Source of the DNA: an uncultured Dehalococcoidia bacterium
GTDB lineage: Bacteria > Chloroflexota > Dehalococcoidia > Tepidiformales > Tepidiformaceae
DNA: 14,816 nucleotides
NCBI GenBank assembly: GCA_937954195.1
Contig: CALFYR010000279.1
Span: forward strand, 1-14,816
Reading direction: 5' to 3'
Position numbers and translations under genes: made by a program. Below are positions 7,407-13,377 of the stretch, piece after piece (within the stretch, counting starts at the first letter, position 1; each line of letters starts with the position of its first letter). Below the pieces are notes generated by a model that did no database searches, had not been told where the DNA came from, and was given only the letters and a program-made list of their open reading frames with translations.

Positions 7407-8360
7407 TTGTCTCCACTGATTGAGCTCACGGACCCGGTCCACGCGGACCGGGCTTTCGTGTTCCCCGGCCAGGGCGCCCAATCCGTCGGCATGGGCAAAG
7501 ACCTCTACGAACAGTTCCCCGCCGCCCGCGCCCTGTTCGATGAGGCCGACGAGATCCTGGGGTTCAAGCTCAGCAAGCTCTGTTTCGAAGGCCCCGAAGA
7601 GGAACTTCAGCAGACCCGCAACGCCCAGCCGGCCATCGCCGTCACCAGCCTTGCCCTCCTGAAGGTCGCGACCGAAGTCTCGCCGCATCTGCTCGAACGG
7701 CCGGCATTCGTCGCCGGCCATTCGCTTGGCGAATATTCGGCCCTGGTCGCAGCCGGCGCGCTCCCGTTCGAAGCCGCCGTTCGCCTCCTCCGCACCCGTG
7801 GCGAACTGATGCAATCGGCCGGCGACAAGAACCCCGGCACCATGGCCGCCGTCCTGGGCCTCGACATCTCCGACTGCGAAGAGGTCTGCCGGGAAGCAGG
7901 CGCCGAGGTCTGCAACATAAACGCGCCGGGCCAGATCGTGATTGGCGGCCGCCGCGAGGCCGTCGTCCGCGCCCTCGACTACGCGAAAGCCCGTGGCGCC
8001 GCCAAGGTCATCCCGCTCAGCGTCAGCGGCGCGTTCCACAGCTCGCTGATGCGCCCCGCGGCCGACGGCATGGTCCAACCGGTCGCCACGGCAGCCATCG
8101 CCGATCCCTCCGTGCCGGTCGTGGTCAACTGCACCGCGACACCCACCACCGATGGCACCGACATCCGCAACGAACTGGTCGACCAGGTCTGCAAGCCGGT
8201 CCAGTGGAGCCGCACGGTAGAGTTCCTGGGCGAACAGGGCGTCGAGACCTTCATCGAATTCGGCCCCGGACGCGTCCTCACCGCGATCATTAAGCGCATG
8301 CTCCGCAAGTCCAACTGCATCAACGTCAACGACGCCACCACCGTCCAGGTCAGTCTCTAG
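7407..8360 (+). CDS. fabD: Malonyl-CoA:ACP transacylase
   Basis: This enzyme moves the malonyl group from CoA to acyl carrier protein for fatty-acid elongation. With a TTG start at 7407 it has 317 residues, near the family norm. Visible landmarks are FVFPGQGAQ (17-25), the nucleophile elbow GHSLGEY with S106, R131 in the following helix, and the catalytic H211 in GAFHSSLM, plus GPGRVLT near the end. No ATG or GTG exists before the essential first strand, so TTG 7407 (17 bases after the rpmF stop) is the likely start; CTG 7416 is the alternative. There is no clear Shine-Dalgarno. A strong hairpin covers codons 10-16. plsX and fabH, usually between rpmF and fabD, are missing. Confidence 0.93.
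   Translation: MSPLIELTDPVHADRAFVFPGQGAQSVGMGKDLYEQFPAARALFDEADEILGFKLSKLCFEGPEEELQQTRNAQPAIAVTSLALLKVATEVSPHLLERPAFVAGHSLGEYSALVAAGALPFEAAVRLLRTRGELMQSAGDKNPGTMAAVLGLDISDCEEVCREAGAEVCNINAPGQIVIGGRREAVVRALDYAKARGAAKVIPLSVSGAFHSSLMRPAADGMVQPVATAAIADPSVPVVVNCTATPTTDGTDIRNELVDQVCKPVQWSRTVEFLGEQGVETFIEFGPGRVLTAIIKRMLRKSNCINVNDATTVQVSL
7433..7452 (+). other. GC-rich 8-bp hairpin in the first codons of fabD
   Basis: CCCGGTCC-ACGC-GGACCGGG forms a perfect 8-bp stem with a four-base loop, followed by CTTTCGTG. It lies 43 bases after the rpmF stop and resembles an intrinsic terminator with a poor U-tract. It could attenuate readthrough from the ribosomal gene into fabD or limit fabD translation. Confidence 0.5.
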
Positions 8361-8363
8361 GTC

Positions 8364-8633
8364 TCAGCTTCGCCGAAGCAGTTGGTCATACTCCGCGTGA
8401 GTCCCGATCCAGTACCAGACAATGGTGTCACCATCTCGGCGACCCAGTGCCCGGTAATGCATGCCTATCCTCACCGACCAGTCGGCTCGCCGTGCGTTCA
8501 CCTGCTTGAACTGAAGGCTGGCGTGAAACGGGTCGTCTCGGAATCGGCGATACGCGGCTTCGGCTTGTCGGCGAACGCTCTCTGGCAGCCTCTCAAGCCG
8601 GCCGTCGAAGTCGGGGCTTCGAAACGAGTTCAC
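8364..8633 (-). CDS. RelE/ParE-family type II toxin
   Basis: An 89-residue basic protein with the compact RelE/ParE layout: FDGRLERLPESVRRQAEAAYRRF helix pair, then the strand series SLQFKQV, WSVRIGMHYRALGRR and DTIVWYWIGTHAEYDQLL. Family members are mRNA interferases or gyrase poisons; the target here is unknown. It begins at GTG overlapping the antitoxin stop (GTGA), the classic coupled order of antitoxin then toxin. Its stop lies three bases from the convergent fabD stop, so the pair is tightly fitted between two essential fatty-acid genes. Confidence 0.85.
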   Translation of the reverse strand: MNSFRSPDFDGRLERLPESVRRQAEAAYRRFRDDPFHASLQFKQVNARRADWSVRIGMHYRALGRRDGDTIVWYWIGTHAEYDQLLRRS

Positions 8634-8848
8634 AGGTTGTCGGGATCGAGCGGCCGGGTTAGACCGGCCCGGTGATCCGCCATCGCCTGGTCACCAAGTT
8701 CGGTAAGGAGATCCTCGCTCTCGGCAAACAACTCGTCCCACCGCCGCTCAGATTCGATCTCGTCGAGCACCATTTGGGCCAGGCGATCCTGTTCGGCCTC
8801 GTCGAGCCCCTGGAGCTCTTCCCAGGCCCTGGCAGCCAGCTTCGTCAT
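8630..8848 (-). CDS. Antitoxin of the RelE/ParE-type module
   Basis: A 72-residue acidic protein upstream of the toxin and overlapping it by four bases. It has the pattern of a small antitoxin family that pairs with such toxins: a helix with LQGLDEAEQDRLAQMVLDEIESE, then RWDELFAESEDLL and a tail ADHRAGLTRPLDPDNL. No classical ribbon-helix-helix is evident, so DNA binding by itself is uncertain. I start at ATG 8846-8848, where homology-like sequence begins; a longer open frame reaches back over fabG but reads as low-complexity shadow. TATCCT seven bases upstream suggests a leaderless message. Confidence 0.8.
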   Translation of the reverse strand: MTKLAARAWEELQGLDEAEQDRLAQMVLDEIESERRWDELFAESEDLLTELGDQAMADHRAGLTRPLDPDNL

Positions 8849-8855
8849 ACGAAGA

Positions 8856-8861
8856 AGGATA
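8856..8861 (-). promoter_or_regulatory. -10 element of the antitoxin gene, leaderless type
   Basis: On the minus strand TATCCT is followed by seven bases and the ATG, placing the start of transcription on the A of the start codon. No -35 hexamer of good quality is seen. An imperfect palindrome CTTCG-TCATA-CGAAG (8840-8854) spans the start codon. Confidence 0.45.
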
Positions 8862-8869
8862 CCACCCCG

Positions 8870-8889
8870 GTTCGGCGTAGCCACCGAAC
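8870..8889. promoter_or_regulatory. Inverted repeat between the divergent antitoxin and fabG promoters
   Basis: GTTCGG and CCGAAC are separated by eight bases. The centre (about 8879.5) is almost midway between the two inferred transcription starts (8848 and 8907), near -30 for both. A protein bound here could control both directions. A second nested pair, GTAGC (8877-8881) and GCTAC (8892-8896), overlaps it. Confidence 0.4.
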
Positions 8890-8893
8890 ACGC

Positions 8894-8899
8894 TACCCT
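8894..8899 (+). promoter_or_regulatory. -10 element of fabG, leaderless type
   Basis: TACCCT is followed by seven bases and ATG 8907. There is no Shine-Dalgarno before fabG, which fits a leaderless message. The sequence is a weak match to TATAAT. Confidence 0.4.
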
Positions 8900-8906
8900 T
8901 CCCGCT

Positions 8907-9656
8907 ATGGGAAACCTCGAAGGTAAGGCCGCACTCGTCACCGGCGGTTCGCGCGGCATCGGCAAGGCAATTTGCATCGCCCTCGCAGCCGAAGGCGCGA
9001 AGGTCGCCGTCAACTACAACTCCAACGCCGCCCTGGCCGATGAGGTCGTCGCGCACATCACCGCCGCCGGGGGAGAAGCCTTCGCCCTGAAGGGCGACGT
9101 CGCAAGCCCGGAGGATGCAGCCGCCATCGTGAAGGCCACCGTCGATCGCTTCGGCGGACTCGATATCCTCGTGAACAACGCGGGCATCACCCGCGATGGC
9201 CTCCTCATGCGCATGTCCGAAGACGATTGGGACGCCGTCCACAACACCAATCTGCGCGGCACGTTCCTTGTAACCAAAGCCGCCACACGGCCCATGCTCC
9301 GCGCCAAAGGCGGCCGCATCATCAACATCACCAGTGTCGTCGGCGTCATGGGCAACGCCGGGCAGGCGAACTACGCCGCCGCAAAGGCCGGCATCATCGG
9401 GTTCACCCGCTCCGTCGCCCGCGAACTCTCCTCACGCGGCATCACCGTCAACGCCGTCGCGCCCGGGTTCATCAACACCGACATCATCACCAGCATGTCC
9501 GACCAGGCGACCCAAGCGGTGATGGGGCAGATCCCGCTCGGCCGCATCGCCGAGCCCGAAGAAGTCGCTCCCCTCGTCGCCTTCCTCGCCAGCGAAGGCG
9601 CTGGCTACATCACGGGGCAGTGCATTCATGTAGATGGCGGTATGGTGATGGCGTGA
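8907..9656 (+). CDS. fabG: 3-oxoacyl-ACP reductase
   Basis: A 249-residue short-chain dehydrogenase that reduces 3-oxoacyl-ACP with NADPH in the fatty-acid elongation cycle. It shows TGGSRGIG (cofactor loop, residues 12-19), NNAGITRDGLLMRM typical of FabG, the catalytic serine in ITSVVG, the YAAAK active-site pair, and the ending ITGQCIHVDGGMVM. The length is standard. Context supports FabG over a generic SDR: fabD lies upstream and acpP downstream. Its stop overlaps the nusB start (GTGA). The antisense toxin-antitoxin pair separates it from fabD, so it probably has its own promoter. Confidence 0.95.
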   Translation: MGNLEGKAALVTGGSRGIGKAICIALAAEGAKVAVNYNSNAALADEVVAHITAAGGEAFALKGDVASPEDAAAIVKATVDRFGGLDILVNNAGITRDGLLMRMSEDDWDAVHNTNLRGTFLVTKAATRPMLRAKGGRIINITSVVGVMGNAGQANYAAAKAGIIGFTRSVARELSSRGITVNAVAPGFINTDIITSMSDQATQAVMGQIPLGRIAEPEEVAPLVAFLASEGAGYITGQCIHVDGGMVMA

Positions 9657-10147
9657 CGGATAGCCCGTTCCGCATCGTTCGGCAGGCAACGCTCGAAGCG
9701 CTCTACGAATCCGAGACCTCCGGCCACGACCCGGAAGCCTCCTACGCTCGCCGCGTTGACTCGCTTTGCGAAGAATCCGGCGTCGAAGTGGGCGAGGGCC
9801 CGCTCGGCTTCGGCAAGGGCATGCTCCGCGGAATCCTCCGCCTTCGGCCCGAGATCGACAGGTACATCCAGGAAGCCGCCACGCAGTATCCAATCGAGAC
9901 GCTCGCAATCGTTGACCGGAACATCCTGCGCCTTGCAATATGGGAACTGCTTACAGATAATTCGGCGCCGGTCGCGGCAGTCGTAAACGAGGCCGTTGAA
10001 TTGGCCCACCGCTATGGAGGCGAGAGCTCACCCGGATTCGTCAACGGAGTGCTCCGTACCGTCAGCCAACGCATTCTCGCCGCGAAGTCGGCGGTTCAGA
10101 ATGATCCGCAGGAAGCGGATACCCATCCCAACCTATCCCCGCAATAA
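9653..10147 (+). CDS. nusB: Transcription antitermination factor NusB
   Basis: A 164-residue all-helical protein. It shows R-x-x-[12 protein letters not shown] at the start, [30 protein letters not shown] in the middle, and [32 protein letters not shown] at the end, the family signature. NusB with NusE (S10) binds boxA RNA and supports rRNA antitermination and maturation. It starts at GTG overlapping the fabG stop, so translation is coupled. It is slightly longer than the usual 130-150 residues because of a C-terminal extension. Its place between fabG and acpP is unusual. Confidence 0.93.
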   Translation: MTDSPFRIVRQATLEALYESETSGHDPEASYARRVDSLCEESGVEVGEGPLGFGKGMLRGILRLRPEIDRYIQEAATQYPIETLAIVDRNILRLAIWELLTDNSAPVAAVVNEAVELAHRYGGESSPGFVNGVLRTVSQRILAAKSAVQNDPQEADTHPNLSPQ

Positions 10148-10149
10148 CC

Positions 10150-10161
10150 AGGAGTACTCCT
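10150..10161 (+). promoter_or_regulatory. Palindrome containing the acpP ribosome binding site
   Basis: AGGAGTACTCCT is a perfect 12-bp palindrome whose left half is the Shine-Dalgarno AGGAG, ten bases before the GTG start. In RNA it could fold as a four-pair stem with loop GUAC; in DNA it could be a protein site. Confidence 0.4.
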
Positions 10162-10164
10162 ACC

Positions 10165-10425
10165 GTGCCAACAGTGTTCGAACGCGTCCGTGCCATTGTG
10201 GTTGAGCAACTCGGCGTCGAAGAAGACGAAGTGGTGCCTACCGCTTCCTTCGTGGACGACCTGAACGCCGACTCGCTTGACCTTGTCGAGCTTATTATGT
10301 CGCTCGAAGAGGAGTTCGCCGGTGATGTGGGCGATCTCGAAATCAGCGATGAAGACGCCGAGAAGATCGCTTCCGTCCAGGACGCCGTAGACTATCTGAA
10401 GGATCACGGCGTCGAGGATAAGTAG
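10165..10425 (+). CDS. acpP: Acyl carrier protein
   Basis: An 86-residue acidic protein carrying growing acyl chains on phosphopantetheine. The attachment serine is S37 in [19 protein letters not shown], and the C-terminal half [19 protein letters not shown] is standard. It is preceded by helix I with [11 protein letters not shown]. It starts at GTG, unusual for so highly expressed a protein, with AGGAG ten bases upstream. It lies 17 bases after nusB and 43 before tatB. Confidence 0.96.
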   Translation: MPTVFERVRAIVVEQLGVEEDEVVPTASFVDDLNADSLDLVELIMSLEEEFAGDVGDLEISDEDAEKIASVQDAVDYLKDHGVEDK

Positions 10426-10446
10426 CGATCCGCTCTTCATCCGCTC

Positions 10447-10459
10447 CCGGGGCGCCCGG
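10447..10459 (+). other. GC hairpin overlapping the tatB ribosome binding site
   Basis: CCGGG-GCG-CCCGG is a perfect 5-bp stem with a three-base loop. Its right arm shares two G residues with the Shine-Dalgarno GGAGG (10458-10462) of the next gene. It might reduce translation of tatB relative to acpP. Confidence 0.35.
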
Positions 10460-10462
10460 AGG
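10458..10462 (+). promoter_or_regulatory. Ribosome binding site fixing the TTG start of tatB
   Basis: GGAGG lies six bases before TTG 10469, the only start that gives the complete Tat transmembrane segment. Confidence 0.6.
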
Positions 10463-10468
10463 TAGTCT

Positions 10469-10927
10469 TTGGAATTCCTGGGTATCGGTTACCAGGAACT
10501 TCTGCTCGTTCTCGTCCTGCTCCTCGTGGTGGTGGGCCCTGAGCGCTTGCCCGCCATGGCCTATCAGATCGGCCGCGCCGTCCGCACCATGCAGACCTAC
10601 GCCCGCGCCGTCCGCGACGAGTTTAAGGACGAAATCGACTACCTCGATGACCAGTACAAGACCATCAAGGGCGAAGTCGACACCATGAACGCCTCGATGC
10701 GCCAGGAGCAGGCCAAGCTCAACGCTGAGCTCAAGGCCACCACCAACGAGGTAACCACCCCGCTGAACGAAGTGAAAACCTCGCTCGATGCCGAAGGCAA
10801 GGTGCGGCCATTCGCCCTGCCCGCCGGGTCTACTAACGGGACGGCCGCGAAGGATTCGTCTCCCGATGCGCCGGCCACTGAAGAACCGAAATCCGAGGCT
10901 CCCTCAGCCCCGCCGTTGGTGTTCTAG
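10469..10927 (+). CDS. tatB: Sec-independent translocase subunit TatB (TatA/B family)
   Basis: A 152-residue membrane protein. A short N-terminus with a conserved glutamate (GYQELLL) leads into one transmembrane helix (about 8-24), then the GPERLP hinge and an amphipathic helix (YQIGRAVRTMQTYARAVRDEF). A long charged helix and a proline/serine-rich tail follow. The glutamate at this position and the long tail fit TatB better than TatA, but the two are hard to separate by sequence in this group. It acts with TatC in export of folded proteins with twin-arginine signals. It starts at TTG with a good Shine-Dalgarno, and its stop is five bases from tatC. No second TatA gene is seen nearby. Confidence 0.88.
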   Translation: MEFLGIGYQELLLVLVLLLVVVGPERLPAMAYQIGRAVRTMQTYARAVRDEFKDEIDYLDDQYKTIKGEVDTMNASMRQEQAKLNAELKATTNEVTTPLNEVKTSLDAEGKVRPFALPAGSTNGTAAKDSSPDAPATEEPKSEAPSAPPLVF

Positions 10928-10932
10928 CGTTC

Positions 10933-11751
10933 ATGGCCGTCGAACAGCTCTCCGGTCCACCGCCCGAAGAGGCAATCCAGGAACCACCGCCGGCCTACGG
11001 CGAAATGACCCTGATGGAGCACCTTCGGGAGCTCCGCAATCGCGTGCTCGTCGCGGCCATCGCCGTCGTCCTCGGCATGGTCCTCTGCCTCTACTTCTAT
11101 GAGTGGATCCTGGACTTCCTTACGGCGCCCGCGCCGGATGTCGAAAACCCCGATGGAACCGTTGGCGAACTCCGGCTGGCCAGCTTCTCCCCGCTCGACC
11201 GCATCTCGGTCATCTTCAAGATCGGCCTCTATGGCGGGCTGATCATCGCCTCGCCAATCGTCATCTATGAAGTCCTTGCCTTCATCCTGCCCGGGCTCAC
11301 ACCGCGCGAAAAACGGCTCGTTGTCCCTGGGCTGCTGGGTATCCTCTCCTTCCTCGTGGGTGGCATGGCGTTCGCCTACTACATCATCCTTCCCGCCTCG
11401 CTGAACTTCCTCCTCGGTCTCTCCGAAGACCAGTTCGTCACCCTGGTCGGGGCCAAGCAGTACATCGATTTCGTCACCCGCATCATTTTCTGGGTGGGTA
11501 TCTCGTTCGAACTTCCGATGGTCATCGCTATCGCGGCCAAACTTGGGATGGTCCGCGCCCGCCAGCTGCTGGGCTTCTGGCGCTATGCGATCGTCATCGT
11601 CTTCGTGATTGCAGCCATCGTGACCCCCACGCCGGACCCGCTCACCCAGAGCCTCGTCGCCGGGCCCCTCCTCGTCCTCTACTTCGTCGGCATCGTCTTC
11701 GCGCTGCTGCTCCAGCCACGTAAGAAAGAACCCGAGGTCGCTCTCGGGTGA
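10933..11751 (+). CDS. tatC: Sec-independent translocase subunit TatC
   Basis: A 272-residue inner-membrane protein with six hydrophobic segments. It shows MTLMEHLRELRNRV before the first helix, SPIVIYEVLAFILPGLTPREKR (the signal-binding loop with the conserved glutamate), GISFELPMV, and TPDPLTQ before the last helices, all TatC signatures. TatC recognises twin-arginine signal peptides and forms the core of the translocase. The N-terminus has a proline-rich lead of about 22 residues. The stop overlaps the start of the next gene (GTGA), implying coupled translation. Confidence 0.96.
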   Translation: MAVEQLSGPPPEEAIQEPPPAYGEMTLMEHLRELRNRVLVAAIAVVLGMVLCLYFYEWILDFLTAPAPDVENPDGTVGELRLASFSPLDRISVIFKIGLYGGLIIASPIVIYEVLAFILPGLTPREKRLVVPGLLGILSFLVGGMAFAYYIILPASLNFLLGLSEDQFVTLVGAKQYIDFVTRIIFWVGISFELPMVIAIAAKLGMVRARQLLGFWRYAIVIVFVIAAIVTPTPDPLTQSLVAGPLLVLYFVGIVFALLLQPRKKEPEVALG

Positions 11752-12581
11752 GCGCCGCCACGCCCCCGCGAAACGCCATCGTCTCCAGTGTCGCCGGCGC
11801 ATCCGGCGGATTCCTCAGCGGCGTACTCGGTGGTGGCGGCGGCGCCATCATGATCCCCTTCATGACGGGCCCGCTCCGGATGGGCCAGCACATCGCCCAT
11901 GGCACGTCACTAGCCATCATCGTCGTCACTGCCGCCGTCGCGGCAACCGCGTTCACACTCACCGAACCCATCAGCCTGGGCCTCACCACCGCCCTCACCC
12001 TGGGAGCAGTCTCCGGCGCAATCGTCGGGGCGAAGGGCGCGCTCCGCATTCCGGCAATGCGCCTGCGTCAGCTGCTCGCGGTGTTCCTCATCACGGTTTC
12101 CCTGCGCCTGCTCATTTCAGATTCCATCAACCCGCTCCTCGATCTCTCGGGTATCACGGAACTCGTCGCGGGCGCGGGCATCGGTCTTGTCGGCGGTCTC
12201 GCCTCCGGCGCCCTCGGCGTTGGTGGCGGGTCCATCTTCGTCCCGGCGCTGGTCCTCGTCCTCGGTGTCGGCCAACACGAAGCGCAGGGCATCTCCCTCT
12301 GGGTGGTTGTCGCCGCATCGCTCGTCGGCGCCGCCACGCATTACCGCCAGGGGACGGTCGATGTCACCGTAGCGCGCTGGATTGCGCCTGCCGCCCTGCC
12401 CGCGGCTATCGTTGGCGTCATCCTCGCCACGTCCCTCAGCGGCCGCTCGCTCCAGGTGCTTTTCGCCGTCATCCTGAGCGCGCTCGGCGTCCAGATGCTC
12501 GTCACCGCCACCCGCCGCCTTCGCCGTGAGCGACGCGCCGCGGCCGCCGCCGAACTCACCGCCGCACCCGATGCCGCATGA
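11748..12581 (+). CDS. TauE/SafE family (TSUP) permease
   Basis: A 277-residue membrane protein with about eight hydrophobic segments arranged as two related halves. Each half opens with a glycine-rich turn: GGFLSGVLGGGGGAIMIPF near residue 20 and GGLASGALGVGGGSIFVPA near 150. This duplicated pattern is the hallmark of the TauE/SafE (DUF81) permeases, proposed to carry sulfite, sulfonates, thiosulfate or other small anions. The substrate cannot be told. It starts at GTG overlapping the tatC stop by four bases and ends overlapping the udg start (ATGA), so it is locked into this operon although its function is unrelated. The C-terminus is alanine/arginine-rich. Confidence 0.9.
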   Translation: MSAATPPRNAIVSSVAGASGGFLSGVLGGGGGAIMIPFMTGPLRMGQHIAHGTSLAIIVVTAAVAATAFTLTEPISLGLTTALTLGAVSGAIVGAKGALRIPAMRLRQLLAVFLITVSLRLLISDSINPLLDLSGITELVAGAGIGLVGGLASGALGVGGGSIFVPALVLVLGVGQHEAQGISLWVVVAASLVGAATHYRQGTVDVTVARWIAPAALPAAIVGVILATSLSGRSLQVLFAVILSALGVQMLVTATRRLRRERRAAAAAELTAAPDAA

Positions 12582-13369
12582 TCACGCTCGAACAACACGC
12601 GACCGAGCTCTACGACGTCATCCGTTCCTGCACCATGTGCGCACTCGCCACTACCCGGACGAACGCCGTCCCAGGCGAAGGCCCACTCGATGCCGAAGTG
12701 ATGCTCATCGGCGAAGCGCCCGGCGCCAACGAGGACAAGCAGGGCCGCCCCTTCGTCGGCGCCGCCGGCAACTTCCTCACCGAACTCATCGGCGCAGCCG
12801 GCCTCAAGCGCGAAGACGTCTACATCTGCAACGTCCTCAAGTGCCGGCCCCCCGGCAACCGCGACCCGCTCCCCGGCGAGATCGAGGCCTGCAACGAGTA
12901 CCTCGAACTGCAGATCGACATGGTCGACCCGCTCGTCATCGTGACCCTCGGCCGGTTCTCCATGTCGCGCTGGTTCCCCCAGCAGGCAATCTCACGCATC
13001 CACGGAATTGTCCGCGAATTCGATGGCCGTTTCGTCGTCCCCATGTACCACCCGGCCGCGGCGCTCCACCAGGGCAGCCTCCGCCAGGTCCTCCTGGACG
13101 ACTTTGCACGCCTCCCCGCCGCCATCGAACGCGCTCGCGCCGCCCGGGCCGCGGACGCGGCGATCCCCCAACCGGCGCCGCCGTCGCCTGTCGCCAACTC
13201 GCATGAGCCACCGGCAGCGGAGTTCGTGCCGGAATCCGCGCCCGCCGCGACTCCCCCACCCGGGCCAGATCCCGAGCCCGCCGCGGCGGAGCCCACCCCC
13301 GACCCAGTACCTGACCGCGCCCCAAACGCGGTGAATGAAGAACCCCAACAACAACGACTGTTCGAATAA
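12578..13369 (+). CDS. Family 4 (iron-sulfur) uracil-DNA glycosylase with clamp-binding-like tail
   Basis: A 263-residue enzyme that removes uracil from DNA made by cytosine deamination. Iron-sulfur cysteines are C18, C21, C89 and C105, spaced as in family 4 UDGs. The active-site loop is GEAPGANED (45-53), followed by GRPFVGAAG, NVLKCRPPGNRDP and the MYHPAAALH motif. The catalytic fold ends near residue 190. The remaining 70 or so residues are proline/alanine-rich and look disordered, except for the very end QQQRLFE. The last part fits the Q-x-x-L-F form of bacterial beta-clamp-binding motifs, as seen at the ends of other repair and replication proteins. The start ATG overlaps the preceding stop. 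The enzyme call is firm; clamp binding is inference. Confidence 0.93.
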   Translation: MITLEQHATELYDVIRSCTMCALATTRTNAVPGEGPLDAEVMLIGEAPGANEDKQGRPFVGAAGNFLTELIGAAGLKREDVYICNVLKCRPPGNRDPLPGEIEACNEYLELQIDMVDPLVIVTLGRFSMSRWFPQQAISRIHGIVREFDGRFVVPMYHPAAALHQGSLRQVLLDDFARLPAAIERARAARAADAAIPQPAPPSPVANSHEPPAAEFVPESAPAATPPPGPDPEPAAAEPTPDPVPDRAPNAVNEEPQQQRLFE

Positions 13370-13377
13370 GGAAACCT

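Noticed and set aside
8849..9013. N-terminal extension of the antitoxin reaching into fabG
   Set aside because: The extra 55 residues are low complexity and antisense to the fabG start, while the antitoxin-like sequence begins exactly at ATG 8848.
10924..11802. Minus-strand open frame opposite tatC
   Set aside because: The sense strand encodes an unmistakable TatC; the reverse frame is acidic low-complexity sequence.
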